NCBI RefSeq assembly: GCF_038397755.1
Contig: NZ_CP151637.1
Location: 3,100,001 to 3,164,000, forward strand
Reading direction: 5' to 3'
Source: Microbacterium sp. LWH7-1.2
Lineage (GTDB): Bacteria > Actinomycetota > Actinomycetes > Actinomycetales > Microbacteriaceae
Length of the DNA stretch: 64,000 nucleotides
Shown here: one piece after another, positions 52,107 through 61,561 of the stretch
Layout of the letters: each line of letters opens with the position of its first letter
Position numbering within the stretch: the first letter of the stretch is position 1
The notes under the pieces: model-generated
The model's database searches: none
Seen by the model: the letters and a program-made list of their open reading frames with translations, nothing else
Told to the model about the DNA's origin: nothing
Translations under genes and position numbers: made by a program

Positions 52107-52688
52107 TCACCGTGAAGCGGTGCTCAACATGCCGATCAGGACCGCGGTCCACCAGGCGGTCTGCGACACGACGGCGCTCCAGATGCACCAGAGCCGCAGC
52201 CTGCCGGGGAGCGCCGAGAACCGTGCCCGGCCGGGCAATCGGTCGAGTTGGTCGGTCAGTCTCGTCATGGCCACGCCGTTCATCGCCGCGACCAGCACGG
52301 CGATCATCTTGATCGCGGTGAGCGGCTGCGAGAGATCGGGCTGGAGGAACGCGCCCGTCGCGAGCAGGCCCGCGATGCCCAGCCATGCCAATGCCGTCAC
52401 CGGGGGCTCGGTGCGGCGGAGGTCGTCGAGAGACGTGCGGCGCAGCATCCAGAGCAGTCCGCTCATCTCGAGCAGCACGGCGGCCCCGAGTCCCACGATC
52501 ACGGAGGCCAGATGGCCGAAGAGCGCCGGCGCGTGCAGCCAGTCGTGGGGCACGACCGACGTGCCGATCCAGATCGACAGCAGCCACGCGATCAGCACCC
52601 ACCAGTAGCCGACCGCGCGGCGGTGACGCGCGGCGCGCAGGTGCTCGGCGCGCTCGGCGCGCAGGCGCGGGATCGGCGGGGTCGTCAC
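52107..52688 (-). CDS. Four-helix membrane protein of unknown function
   Basis: This 193-residue protein has about four hydrophobic segments (WWVLIAWLLSIWIGTSVV, HLASVIVGLGAAVLLEMSGL, ALAWLGIAGLLATGAFL, IKMIAVLVAAMNGVAM) and a basic N-terminus. The GTG 52688 start was taken from the frame. I do not recognise the family. The 120 bases upstream hold nothing evident. Confidence 0.7.
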   Translation of the reverse strand: MTTPPIPRLRAERAEHLRAARHRRAVGYWWVLIAWLLSIWIGTSVVPHDWLHAPALFGHLASVIVGLGAAVLLEMSGLLWMLRRTSLDDLRRTEPPVTALAWLGIAGLLATGAFLQPDLSQPLTAIKMIAVLVAAMNGVAMTRLTDQLDRLPGRARFSALPGRLRLWCIWSAVVSQTAWWTAVLIGMLSTASR

Positions 52689-52811
52689 GGTGCCTCTCGG
52701 GTTCGGCGAGGTGAGGCACGCGTGCGCGACGACCCCCCGTGCGCATGGTGCCCGAAAGTGAGGGTATCCGATGCGACGGGTGTTGCGACCGGCGGGATCG
52801 ATCCGCTGCGG

Positions 52812-54302
52812 TCAGCGAGTGATGTCTTTGGGCCGCAGCTTCACGGGAAGCAGGAGCAGGAGTCCGACGAGCAGCACGATCACGATGCCGAGGATGCCGT
52901 AGTGCGTCGCGCCGAACCAGCCGATGAACAGCGCCCACAGCAGCGGCGACAGGAAGCTCATGACGCGTCCGGTGGTCGCGTAGAGACCGAAGACCTCGCC
53001 CTGCATCCCGGTCGGCGTGACGCGCGCGAGCAGCGATCGGCTCGACGCCTGCGCCGGGCCGACGGCTGCCGACAGGATGATGCCGCCGACCCAGAACACC
53101 GGCTTGCCACCCTCGCGCAGGAAGAAGACGAACAGCGCGCTGACGATGAGGATCGTGAGCGCCGTGATGATGACCGCGCGCGCCCCGAAGCGGTCGTCGA
53201 GGCGGCCCGCGATGATCGTGGAGACACCGGCGACGAGGTTCAGGGCGATGCCGAACGCGATGACCTCGGTCGCGCTGAACCCGAACGAGACCGCGGCGAG
53301 CACTCCGCCGAATGCGAAGACGCCCGCGAGGCCGTCGCGGTAGACGGCGCTCGCGATGAGGAACCAGAAGGTCGGCCGGTGCTCGCGGAAGAGCGCGACG
53401 ATGTCGTGCACGAGCACGGCGTACCCCTCGAAGAACCCGACCTTCCTGCGGCCGGGATCGGCCGGGGACTCCGGCACCAGGAAGACGAACGGCAGGGCGA
53501 ACAGCACGGTCCACACCGCCGCACCGACGGCGATGAGGCGGTAGGCGAGGCCGTCCGACACATCGAGGCCGAACCAGTCGAACGTGTTGAGCACGACGAC
53601 GAGGGCGAGCGCGAGGATGCCGCCGATGTAGCCCATTCCCCAGCCGAGCCCGCTGACGCGGCCGATCGTCTTCGGCGTCGAGACCTGCACGAGCATCGCG
53701 TTGTAGTTGACGCCTGCGATCTCGGATGAGACGGATCCGAGCGCGACCAGGATCGCCCCGAGCCAGAAGAACTGCGGCTCGGAGTACACGAAGAAGAGTG
53801 CGAACTGGAGGAGCGCGAGCACCGCGGTCGCGCCGACCACCCAGCGCTTCTTGGTGCCCGCCGCGTCGGCGCGCTGACCCAGCACGGGCGCGAGCAGGAG
53901 GATCAGGATGCCGGCCGCGAAGGTGACCCAGCCGTACCACTCCGACAGATCGGCGAGCGCGCCGCAGTACGCCGTGCCCGAGTCGGCCGCGCTCGAGCAC
54001 ACCACGCCGCCGTCAGCGTTCTGCGCCGCGATGTCGGCCGGCAGGAAAGCGTCCGACACGAGATACAGCGAGACGAAGACGAACGTGAGGATGACCGAGT
54101 TGAAGGGCTGCGTCGCCCAGTCCCACAGCGCCCAGGCGAACACGCGGCGCCCGGGCACGGGTGTGTCGTCGAGGCCGTCGGTGTTGAGGGCGGCGGTCGA
54201 CAGCACGTGCTCGGACGAGGGGCCGGACTCCGCCGGAGAGGCGGGCGTCGACGGCGTGCCGGGCTCGTCGGAGCCGGGGGCGGGGGAGCTCATGTCGGTC
54301 AC
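52812..54302 (-). CDS. MFS transporter, UMF1/Atg22-like family
   Basis: This 496-residue protein has twelve predicted membrane helices, with the family entry VFAWALWDWATQPFNSVILTF and GVNYNAMLVQVSTPKTIGRVSGLGWGMGYIGG in the middle, both typical of UMF1-type major facilitators. The N-terminal 45 residues are acidic and disordered. The substrate is unknown; yeast Atg22 homologues export amino acids from the vacuole. GTG 54302 is the longest start; ATG 54293 (MSSPAPG) is equally possible. Confidence 0.88.
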   Translation of the reverse strand: MTDMSSPAPGSDEPGTPSTPASPAESGPSSEHVLSTAALNTDGLDDTPVPGRRVFAWALWDWATQPFNSVILTFVFVSLYLVSDAFLPADIAAQNADGGVVCSSAADSGTAYCGALADLSEWYGWVTFAAGILILLLAPVLGQRADAAGTKKRWVVGATAVLALLQFALFFVYSEPQFFWLGAILVALGSVSSEIAGVNYNAMLVQVSTPKTIGRVSGLGWGMGYIGGILALALVVVLNTFDWFGLDVSDGLAYRLIAVGAAVWTVLFALPFVFLVPESPADPGRRKVGFFEGYAVLVHDIVALFREHRPTFWFLIASAVYRDGLAGVFAFGGVLAAVSFGFSATEVIAFGIALNLVAGVSTIIAGRLDDRFGARAVIITALTILIVSALFVFFLREGGKPVFWVGGIILSAAVGPAQASSRSLLARVTPTGMQGEVFGLYATTGRVMSFLSPLLWALFIGWFGATHYGILGIVIVLLVGLLLLLPVKLRPKDITR

Positions 54303-54374
54303 ACTATGACCCTTCGGTGAACTGGTGCGGAATCAACGTAGCGCTCGGAGGCGCCGCGGTGGTTTGCTTCGTTC

Positions 54375-55958
54375 ATGACAGGGGAAACCTCGCCCGGGAC
54401 GACCTTCAACGGGCGTCTCGCGTTCCTTCTCGCGATGGCGATGTTCGTTCTCGTGGTCGACACGTCGATCATGAACGTCTCGATCTCGGCGGTGGTGAAG
54501 GAACTCGGCACGACCGCCAGCGGGGTGCAGGGCGCGATTGCCCTCGAAGCCCTGGTCTCTGCAGCATTCATCCTGATCGGCGGCAAGACCGGCGACCTCA
54601 TCGGGCGCAAGCTCGCGTACATCCTGGGCCTCTGCGGCTACGCGGTCGGCGCGGTGGCGATGACGTTCGCGCAGAGCCTGACCGCCGTCATCATCTTCTG
54701 GGCGGTGATCGGCGGGATCGGAGCATCCCTTCTCCTCCCCTCCATGCAGTCGCTCATCCACGGCAACTTCTCCGGCGGCCACCAGAAGCGCGTCTACGCG
54801 CTGGTGGGCGCCTCGGCCGCGATCGCGGCTGCCGTCGGGCCCCTCCTCGGCGGCTTCATCACCACCTTCTGGTCGTATCGCGTCGCCTTCGGCCTCGAGG
54901 CGGTCATCATCGCGATCGTGCTGCTCGGCGCCGGCCTCGTGAAGGACGTCACGTACACGGGCGACCGCTCCATCGACCTCGTGGGCGCGGCGCTGTCGGT
55001 CATCGGCATGGGCGGCGTCGTCCTCGGCATCCTGGTGTGGCAGGAGGGCGGCGGCTACGTCGGCATCATCATCGGCCTCGGCGCCGTCGCGCTCGGCGGC
55101 CTGGCGTGGTGGCTCAACTCGCGCAAGAAGCACGGCAAGCCCGTCCTCCTCGATCCGGCGCTGTTCTCGTCGAAGCCCTTCCGCACCGGCGTGAGCGGGC
55201 AGCTGCTGCAGCAGATCGCCCTCGGCGGCACGATGATCGTGCTCCCGCTCTATCTGCAGATGGTGCTGGAGTACAACGCCCTGCAGGCAGGTCTGTCGAT
55301 CGCGCCGCTGTCGCTCAGCATGTTCGCGGTCGCCATCTGGGCAGGCCGCCGGGCCAAGGGGCGCCCCGCGAACCTCATCCTCCTGGGCTTCTCGCTCGCC
55401 GCCGTCGGCCTCATCGCGATCGTGCCGCTGGTCCCCATCGCCGACAACGGGTGGTACCTGACGATCCCGCTCATCATCGCGGGGTCGGGTCTCGGGCTCC
55501 TGGTCTCCCAGCTCAACAACTACACGCTGTCGCCGATCTCCGACGAGCGGGTCAGCGAGGCCGCGGGCGTCAATTCCGCTGCGGGCTCGTTCGGCCTGTC
55601 GTTCGGCCTCGCGTTCGCCGGCGCCATCATGCTCGCGACCCTGGCGGCCTCGTTCACCTCGCTCGCGTACTCGAGCACGGTGCTCACGTCCGAGCAGCAG
55701 GAGCAGGTGGCCACGGTGCTCGAGGAGGACGCCGAGCTCATGTCGAACACGGGGCTCGAGCAGCTCCTCGCCGACGAGCCGCCGGAGGCGTCGGCCGAGG
55801 TGGTGCGCATCAACACCGAGGCCCGCCACATCGCGCTGCAGGTCGCGCTGCTCATCCCGATCCTCGCGGCGGTGCTCGGCGTCCTCAACGGGTTCCGGAT
55901 GCGGCGTCTGCCCGATCCCAAGCCGAACGAGGCGGCGGAGGGGGTCCTGGGCGGGTGA
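54375..55958 (+). CDS. MFS multidrug transporter, DHA2 (14-helix) family
   Basis: This 527-residue protein has about fourteen hydrophobic segments. Motif D1-like FVLVVDTSIMNVSISAVVKEL is in helix 1, motif A GGKTGDLIGRKLAYILGL in the 2-3 loop, and motif C-like GASAAIAAAVGPLLGGFITT in helix 5, as in EmrB/QacA-type drug-proton antiporters. A charged external segment near 425-465 (EEDAELMSNTGLEQLLADEP) is unusual in length. Divergent from the UMF1-type gene, with a 72-base shared promoter region. Confidence 0.92.
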   Translation: MTGETSPGTTFNGRLAFLLAMAMFVLVVDTSIMNVSISAVVKELGTTASGVQGAIALEALVSAAFILIGGKTGDLIGRKLAYILGLCGYAVGAVAMTFAQSLTAVIIFWAVIGGIGASLLLPSMQSLIHGNFSGGHQKRVYALVGASAAIAAAVGPLLGGFITTFWSYRVAFGLEAVIIAIVLLGAGLVKDVTYTGDRSIDLVGAALSVIGMGGVVLGILVWQEGGGYVGIIIGLGAVALGGLAWWLNSRKKHGKPVLLDPALFSSKPFRTGVSGQLLQQIALGGTMIVLPLYLQMVLEYNALQAGLSIAPLSLSMFAVAIWAGRRAKGRPANLILLGFSLAAVGLIAIVPLVPIADNGWYLTIPLIIAGSGLGLLVSQLNNYTLSPISDERVSEAAGVNSAAGSFGLSFGLAFAGAIMLATLAASFTSLAYSSTVLTSEQQEQVATVLEEDAELMSNTGLEQLLADEPPEASAEVVRINTEARHIALQVALLIPILAAVLGVLNGFRMRRLPDPKPNEAAEGVLGG

Positions 55959-56054
55959 CCCCGCTGCCCACGGCACTGCCGGTGTGACGTGACCGTTGCG
56001 GCTGCGGCGGGAGATTCCTCACCGTGACCTCGCGTGCGGTGCCATCATGAGGGC

Positions 56055-56543
56055 ATGTCCGTGCATGTGGAGCGTGCAGAGCTCGCGGGGATCGGCGTGC
56101 GGCACGACCTCGAGACGAGCGCCGGTCGCCGGCTCTCGGTCATCACCTTCCGTGACGGCGGTCGCGAGCTCGCCGTCGCGGACGCGCGTGATCCAGACCG
56201 TGCCGCGCAGACGCTCGCGCTGACCGACGAAGAGGCCACCGCCCTGTCCGAGGTGCTCGGGGGCTCCGTGATCCTCACCCAGCTGGCGGGCCTGCGGGAG
56301 CAGATCGACGGCCTGTCGACGGCCAACATCACTCTGCGTGCCGACAGCCCGTTCGCCGGCCGTCCCCTCGGCGATACGAGGGCGCGGACGTTGACGCGAT
56401 GCTCGATCGTGGCGATCGTCCGCGGCGGCGCGGTGATGCCGGCACCCGGGCCCCTCGATCCCTTGATCGTGGGCGACACGGTCGTGGCGGTGGGCACCCC
56501 CGAGGGCCTGGACCATCTCGCGCGGATCATCGACGGAGTGTGA
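56055..56543 (+). CDS. khtT: KhtT-like RCK_C-domain regulatory subunit
   Basis: This 162-residue cytoplasmic protein has an N-terminal domain (VERAELAGIGVRHDLETSAGRRLSVITF) and a TrkA_C/RCK_C domain (LRADSPFAGRPLGDTRAR, IVGDTVVAVGTPEGLDHL). In Bacillus, KhtT controls the KhtU K+/H+ antiporter and binds c-di-AMP; the same control here is inferred from family and gene order. ATG 56055 gives the family start. The antiporter gene begins one base after its stop. Confidence 0.88.
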   Translation: MSVHVERAELAGIGVRHDLETSAGRRLSVITFRDGGRELAVADARDPDRAAQTLALTDEEATALSEVLGGSVILTQLAGLREQIDGLSTANITLRADSPFAGRPLGDTRARTLTRCSIVAIVRGGAVMPAPGPLDPLIVGDTVVAVGTPEGLDHLARIIDGV

Positions 56544-56544
56544 C

Positions 56545-57744
56545 ATGGACCACGGGGCGCTCGTTCTCATCGAGATCGGCGCGCTCCTCCTCGGGATCGC
56601 CCTGCTCGGCCGGCTCGCGGGACGGCTCGGAATCTCGTCGATCCCCCTGATCCTCCTGGCCGGACTCGCCTTCGGGGAAGGAGGACTGCTCCCGTTCAGC
56701 TCGGGGGAGGAGTTCATCGAGGTGGGCGCTGAGATCGGCGTGATCCTCCTGCTGCTGATGCTGGGGCTGACGTACACGGCTGATGAGCTCTTCGGCAACC
56801 TTCGCCGCTCTCGGCGTGCCGGCGCGCTCGACGCGCTGCTGGGCGCGATCCCGGGGGCCCTGGTCGCGCTCATCCTCGGCTGGGGGCCGGTGGCCGCGCT
56901 CGCGATGGCAGGGATCACGTGGATCTCGTCGTCGGGCGTGATCGCGAGGATGCTGCACGATCTGGGGCGTCTGGCGAACCGGGAGACGCCCGTCGTGCTG
57001 TCGATCCTGGTGATAGAGGACCTGGCGATGGCGTTCTACCTGCCGATCCTCATGGCGGTCCTCATCGGTCTCGACGCCGGCGCGGCCCTCGTGACGGTCG
57101 TCGTCTCTCTTGCGGCGGTCATGCTCATCCTCTACATCGCGCTGCGGCACGGACAACTCGTCTCTCGCCTCGTCTGGTCCCGCAACGCGGAAGTGCTCCT
57201 GCTGTCTGTGCTCGGGTTCACGCTCATCGTGGCGGGCCTCGCCGCACAGGCCAACGTGTCGGCCGCAGTCGGCGCGTTCCTCGTGGGCATCGCGATCTCG
57301 GGACCCGTCGCGGCGCACGCGCATCGACTGCTGGCGCCGCTGCGCGACCTCTTCGCGTCGGTGTTCTTCCTGTTCTTCGGCTTGTCGACCGATCCGGCCG
57401 ACATCGTCAGGTTTCTCCTCCCCGCCGCGGCACTCGCGATCGTGACGATGGCGACGAAGGTCCTCACCGGATACCTGGCGGCTCGTGCCGCGGGCATCGC
57501 AGAGGCCGGCCGATGGCGTGCGGGATTCGCGCTCACGCCCCGCGGGGAGTTCTCGATCGTGATCGCCGGGCTCGCCGTCGGCGCCGGAGTCGACAGGTCG
57601 CTCGCCGTCTTCGCCACCGCATACGTGCTGATCACGATGATCGCCGGCCCTCTGCTGGCGCGACTGCCCGACACGAAGTGGTTCGAAGGGTGGGCGGGGC
57701 AGGTGCAGGCCGGCCGTCGACCACGAGGGGTGAGCGCGGCCTGA
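56545..57744 (+). CDS. khtU: KhtU-like CPA2 cation/proton antiporter
   Basis: This 399-residue protein has about twelve membrane helices of the Na+/H+-exchanger fold (LLLLMLGLTYTADELFGNLR, SSSGVIARMLHDLGRLANRE, VLSILVIEDLAMAFYLP with the paired acidic residues in IEDLAM, LFFGLSTDP). CPA2 antiporters exchange K+ or Na+ for H+. It is paired with the KhtT-like subunit, so it is probably the gated K+ efflux channel of the system. Confidence 0.9.
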   Translation: MDHGALVLIEIGALLLGIALLGRLAGRLGISSIPLILLAGLAFGEGGLLPFSSGEEFIEVGAEIGVILLLLMLGLTYTADELFGNLRRSRRAGALDALLGAIPGALVALILGWGPVAALAMAGITWISSSGVIARMLHDLGRLANRETPVVLSILVIEDLAMAFYLPILMAVLIGLDAGAALVTVVVSLAAVMLILYIALRHGQLVSRLVWSRNAEVLLLSVLGFTLIVAGLAAQANVSAAVGAFLVGIAISGPVAAHAHRLLAPLRDLFASVFFLFFGLSTDPADIVRFLLPAAALAIVTMATKVLTGYLAARAAGIAEAGRWRAGFALTPRGEFSIVIAGLAVGAGVDRSLAVFATAYVLITMIAGPLLARLPDTKWFEGWAGQVQAGRRPRGVSAA

Positions 57745-57789
57745 TGCCGCAGCATCCGTGTGCCCGACTGCTCCAGGACGACGGTATGA

Positions 57790-57867
57790 AAGTTGAGCCG
57801 TTCCATATCAACTTTGATTTGACGGATGCTCCGTCCCGGGCGTATGGTTGAGCCATCGCGACTCAAC
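57790..57867 (+). promoter_or_regulatory. dnaK promoter with two HAIR-like HspR sites
   Basis: GTTGAGC-N7-ACTCAAC at 57847-57867 closely matches the HAIR consensus CTTGAGT-N7-ACTCAAG. An upstream inverted repeat AAGTTGA-N11-TCAACTT lies at 57790-57814. Between them are TTGACG (57819-57824), 18 bases, and TATGGT (57843-57848), a sigma70-like promoter whose -10 box is overlapped by the second HAIR site, as expected for HspR repression of the dnaK operon. Confidence 0.88.
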
Positions 57868-57947
57868 CTCATGGTGGGTCGCGAGAAGACTTCCCTGTAA
57901 CCCCGGGTGGCAGCATCCGTCTGCGCCCATATGAAGGAGAGAAACAC

Positions 57948-59819
57948 ATGGCACGTGCTGTTGGAATCGACCTCGGTACGACCAACTCGGTCGTGAGCGT
58001 CCTCGAGGGCGGCGAGCCCAAGGTCATCGCGAACGCCGAGGGCTTCCGCACGACCCCGTCGGTCGTCGCGTACACCAAGGACGGCGAGGTGCTCGTCGGC
58101 GAGACCGCCAAGCGCCAGGCCGTCACCAACGTCGACCGCACCGTCTCGTCGGTCAAGCGCCACATGGGCACCGACTGGGGCTTCGACGTCGACGGCAAGC
58201 ACTGGACGCCGCAGGAGATCTCCGCGCGCATCCTGCAGAAGCTCAAGCGCGACGCCGAGCAGTACCTGGGCGACACGGTGACGGATGCCGTCATCACGGT
58301 GCCCGCATACTTCAACGACGCCGAGCGCCAGGCCACCAAGGAGGCCGGCGAGATCTCTGGCCTCAACGTGCTGCGCATCATCAACGAGCCCACCGCGGCG
58401 GCTCTGGCCTACGGCCTCGACAAGGGCAAGGAGGACGAGCTCATCCTCGTCTTCGACCTCGGTGGCGGTACCTTCGACGTCTCCCTCCTCGAGGTGGGCA
58501 AGGACGACGACTTCTCGACCATCCAGGTGCGCGCGACCGCCGGTGACAACCGCCTCGGCGGCGACGACTGGGACCAGCGCGTCGTCGACTACCTGATCAA
58601 GCAGTTCAAGGACACCACCGGTGTCGACGTCTCGGGCGACAAGATCGCGCTGCAGCGCCTCAAGGAGGCCGCCGAGCAGGCGAAGAAGGAGCTCTCCTCG
58701 TCGACGAGCACGTCGGTGAACCTGCCGTACCTGTCGCTGACCGACTCGGGCCCCGTGTCGCTGTCGGAGACGATCACGCGCGCGAAGTTCGAGGACCTCA
58801 CCAAGGACCTCCTCGACCGCACCAAGAAGCCCTTCGAGGACGTCATCCGCGAGGCCGGCATCAAGGTCGGCGACATCGACCACGTCGTGCTCGTCGGCGG
58901 CTCGACCCGCATGCCCGCGGTGTCCGAGCTCGTCAAGCGCGAGACCGGCGGCCAGGAGCCCAACAAGGGCGTGAACCCGGACGAGGTCGTCGCCGTCGGT
59001 GCGGCCCTCCAGGCCGGTGTCCTCAAGGGCGAGCGCAAGGACGTCCTCCTCATCGACGTGACCCCCCTGAGCCTCGGCATCGAGACCAAGGGCGGCATCA
59101 TGACGAAGCTCATCGAGCGCAACACCGCCATCCCGACCAAGCGTTCGGAGACCTTCACGACCGCCGACGACAACCAGCCGTCGGTCGCGATCCAGGTCTT
59201 CCAGGGCGAGCGCGAGTTCACCCGCGACAACAAGCCGCTGGGCACGTTCGAGCTGACCGGCATCGCGCCGGCGCCGCGCGGCATCCCGCAGATCGAGGTC
59301 ACCTTCGACATCGACGCGAACGGCATCGTCCACGTGTCCGCGAAGGACAAGGGCACCGGCAAGGAGCAGTCGATGACGATCACCGGCGGCTCGTCCCTGC
59401 CGAAGGACGACATCGAGCGCATGGTGCGCGAGGCCGAGGAGCACGCCGCCGACGACAAGAAGCGTCGCGAGGCCGCCGAGGTGCGCAACCAGGCCGAGAC
59501 GCTGTCGTACTCGATCGAGAAGCTCATCAAGGAGAACGAGGACAAACTCCCCGAGGACGTCAAGACCGAGGTCCAGGGCGACGTCGACGCACTCAAGACC
59601 GCACTGGCGGGCGAGGACGACGACGCCGTGAAGACCGCGTTCGACAAGCTCAACCAGAGCCAGGGCAAGCTCGGCGAGGCGATCTACGCCTCGAGCCAGG
59701 CTTCGCCGTCGGCTCCGGATGCCGCCGCCGGCGCAGCGGGCGACGGCCAGGCTCCGACGGACTCCGATGAGGACGTCGTCGACGCCGAGGTCGTGGACGA
59801 AGAGGACGAGAAGAAGTAA
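57948..59819 (+). CDS. dnaK: Chaperone DnaK (Hsp70)
   Basis: The 623-residue protein has the ATPase signatures [34 protein letters not shown] and [19 protein letters not shown], and the substrate-binding domain starting [20 protein letters not shown]. The acidic C-terminal tail ([17 protein letters not shown]) is typical of actinobacteria. It binds unfolded peptides in an ATP cycle driven by DnaJ and GrpE. It is the first gene of dnaK-grpE-dnaJ-hspR, with a GAAGGAGAG ribosome site. Confidence 0.99.
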   Translation: MARAVGIDLGTTNSVVSVLEGGEPKVIANAEGFRTTPSVVAYTKDGEVLVGETAKRQAVTNVDRTVSSVKRHMGTDWGFDVDGKHWTPQEISARILQKLKRDAEQYLGDTVTDAVITVPAYFNDAERQATKEAGEISGLNVLRIINEPTAAALAYGLDKGKEDELILVFDLGGGTFDVSLLEVGKDDDFSTIQVRATAGDNRLGGDDWDQRVVDYLIKQFKDTTGVDVSGDKIALQRLKEAAEQAKKELSSSTSTSVNLPYLSLTDSGPVSLSETITRAKFEDLTKDLLDRTKKPFEDVIREAGIKVGDIDHVVLVGGSTRMPAVSELVKRETGGQEPNKGVNPDEVVAVGAALQAGVLKGERKDVLLIDVTPLSLGIETKGGIMTKLIERNTAIPTKRSETFTTADDNQPSVAIQVFQGEREFTRDNKPLGTFELTGIAPAPRGIPQIEVTFDIDANGIVHVSAKDKGTGKEQSMTITGGSSLPKDDIERMVREAEEHAADDKKRREAAEVRNQAETLSYSIEKLIKENEDKLPEDVKTEVQGDVDALKTALAGEDDDAVKTAFDKLNQSQGKLGEAIYASSQASPSAPDAAAGAAGDGQAPTDSDEDVVDAEVVDEEDEKK

Positions 59820-59821
59820 CC

Positions 59822-60439
59822 ATGGCGAACAAGGACCACAACCGCGAACCGGTCGAAGAACCGGGAGACGGCGAAGAGGTCCGGCCTGAGGGCGAGGGGT
59901 CGGAGGCGAACGCCTCCGGCCCCGCGCCGCAGGACGGGCAGGACGACGAGCTCACGGTCGACGACATCCTCGGCGCCGCGCAGAACGCGGACGCGGCGGC
60001 CGAGGACGCCGTGCTCGCCGACCTCGAGTCGCAGCTGCTGAACGATCTCAAGAGACTGCAGGCCGAGTACGCCAACTACCGCCGCCGCACCGAGGACCAG
60101 CGCGAGCTCGAGATCGAGCGCGCGCAGGGCGCGGTCGCGAAGGGCATCCTGCCGGTGCTCGACGACCTCGACCGTGCGGAGAAGCACGGCGACCTCGAGG
60201 AGGGGTCGGCGTTCGCCGCGATCGCGGACAAGCTCCGCGGCGTCGCCGAGCGCATCGGGCTCACCACCTACGGCGCGGCCGGCGAGACGTTCGACCCGCA
60301 GCAGCACGAGGCGATCTTCCAGGTGCCGACGCCGGGCGCGACCGAGCAGACGATCGTCGAGGTCGTCGAGATCGGCTACCGTCTCGGCTCGGTGGAGCTG
60401 CGTCCGGCCAAGGTCGTCGTCGCCGTTCCCGCCGAATAA
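59822..60439 (+). CDS. grpE: Nucleotide exchange factor GrpE
   Basis: The 205-residue protein has an acidic disordered N-terminus, the coiled-coil LESQLLNDLKRLQAEYANYRR and the GrpE signature KGILPVLDDLDRAEKHG with FDPQQHEAIFQ and the final IVEVVEIGYRLGSVELRPAKVVVA beta-domain. It releases ADP from DnaK. It begins 2 bases after the dnaK stop. Confidence 0.97.
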   Translation: MANKDHNREPVEEPGDGEEVRPEGEGSEANASGPAPQDGQDDELTVDDILGAAQNADAAAEDAVLADLESQLLNDLKRLQAEYANYRRRTEDQRELEIERAQGAVAKGILPVLDDLDRAEKHGDLEEGSAFAAIADKLRGVAERIGLTTYGAAGETFDPQQHEAIFQVPTPGATEQTIVEVVEIGYRLGSVELRPAKVVVAVPAE

Positions 60440-60454
60440 CCCGAAGGAGGCTCC

Positions 60455-61453
60455 ATGGCCAGTCAGGACTGGTTCGACAAGGACTTCTATTCGGTGCTCG
60501 GCGTCTCCAAGGACGTCAGCGAGGCTGACCTCAAGAAGACGTATCGCAAGCTCGCGCGAAAGTATCACCCCGACTCCAACCAGGGTGACGCGGCCGCCGA
60601 GGCGAAGTTCAAGGAGGTCAGCGAGGCGTATTCGGTGCTCTCCGACGCGGAGCAGCGCAAGGAGTACGACCAGATCCGCGCGATGGGGTCGGGCGCCCGC
60701 TTCACCGCCGGCGGCCAGGGCGGAGCCGGGGGGTTCGAGGACGTCTTCTCGATGTTCAACCAGGGCCGCGGCGCCCGCTATCAGAGCGCCGAGGACTTCG
60801 ACGACATCTTCGCGATGTTCAACCAGCAGCAGGGCGGCACCGGCTTCGGCTCCGGGCGGTTCGGGCAGCCGAGCGGCGGCTACCGCGGCTTCGGCGGCCC
60901 GACCCGCGGTGCCGACGTCACGGCGCGCACGACCATCGACTTCGTCACGGCGACCAAGGGCGAGACCATCACGCTGCAGGGCGAGGACGGCAAGCCGTTC
61001 AAGGTGAAGATCCCCGCGGGCGTCGCGGACGGACAGAAGATCCGGCTGCGCGGCCGCGGGCGTCACTCGCCGGACGGCGGCGAGAACGGCGACATCGTCG
61101 TGCAGGTCGCCGTGCGACCGCACCCCGTGTTCACGCGGGACGGACTCAACCTGCGCGTCACCGTGCCGGTGACGTTCACCGAGGCCGCGCTCGGCGCCAC
61201 CATCGAGGTGCCGACGCTCGGCGGGGATCCGGTGCGGCTGCGTGTCGCCCCGGGCACGCCGTCCGGCCGCGTGCTTCGCGTCAAGGGGCGCGGCGTCGAG
61301 ACGGCGAAGGGCACCGGCGACCTCCTCGCCGAGGTGCAGGTGGCCGTGCCGTCGCACCTCGACGAGGCCGCGCGCGAGGCGCTCGAGCGCTTCCAGAGCC
61401 TCGAGTCGAAGGAGAACCCGCGCGCCGACCTGATGGCCAAGGCGCAGGGCTGA
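60455..61453 (+). CDS. dnaJ: DnaJ-type co-chaperone lacking the zinc finger
   Basis: The 332-residue protein has an N-terminal J domain ([23 protein letters not shown] in KYHPDSN), a Gly/Phe/Gln-rich region (about 80-150) and C-terminal substrate-binding beta-domains ([32 protein letters not shown]). The four CxxCxGxG zinc-finger repeats of classical DnaJ are absent, so it is CbpA-like in architecture although it occupies the dnaJ position of the operon. Confidence 0.93.
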   Translation: MASQDWFDKDFYSVLGVSKDVSEADLKKTYRKLARKYHPDSNQGDAAAEAKFKEVSEAYSVLSDAEQRKEYDQIRAMGSGARFTAGGQGGAGGFEDVFSMFNQGRGARYQSAEDFDDIFAMFNQQQGGTGFGSGRFGQPSGGYRGFGGPTRGADVTARTTIDFVTATKGETITLQGEDGKPFKVKIPAGVADGQKIRLRGRGRHSPDGGENGDIVVQVAVRPHPVFTRDGLNLRVTVPVTFTEAALGATIEVPTLGGDPVRLRVAPGTPSGRVLRVKGRGVETAKGTGDLLAEVQVAVPSHLDEAAREALERFQSLESKENPRADLMAKAQG

Positions 61454-61463
61454 GATGCTGGCC

Positions 61464-61537
61464 GAGAACAGGAGATCTGGCGAGAACAGGACGATTCCGC
61501 GGCGAAGCGTCCTGTGCTGGCGAGATCTCCTGTTCTC
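61464..61537. repeat. Nested inverted-repeat element between dnaJ and hspR
   Basis: Outer arms GAGAACAGGAGATCT (61464-61478) and AGATCTCCTGTTCTC (61523-61537) are perfect complements; inner arms ACAGGACG (61486-61493) and CGTCCTGT (61508-61515) also pair. GAGAACAGGA is directly repeated at 61464 and 61482. It fills the whole gap in the operon and could be a processing or attenuation hairpin or an inserted REP-like element. Confidence 0.75.
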
Positions 61538-61561
61538 GTGAGCGATGAGGAGGTGACGAGA

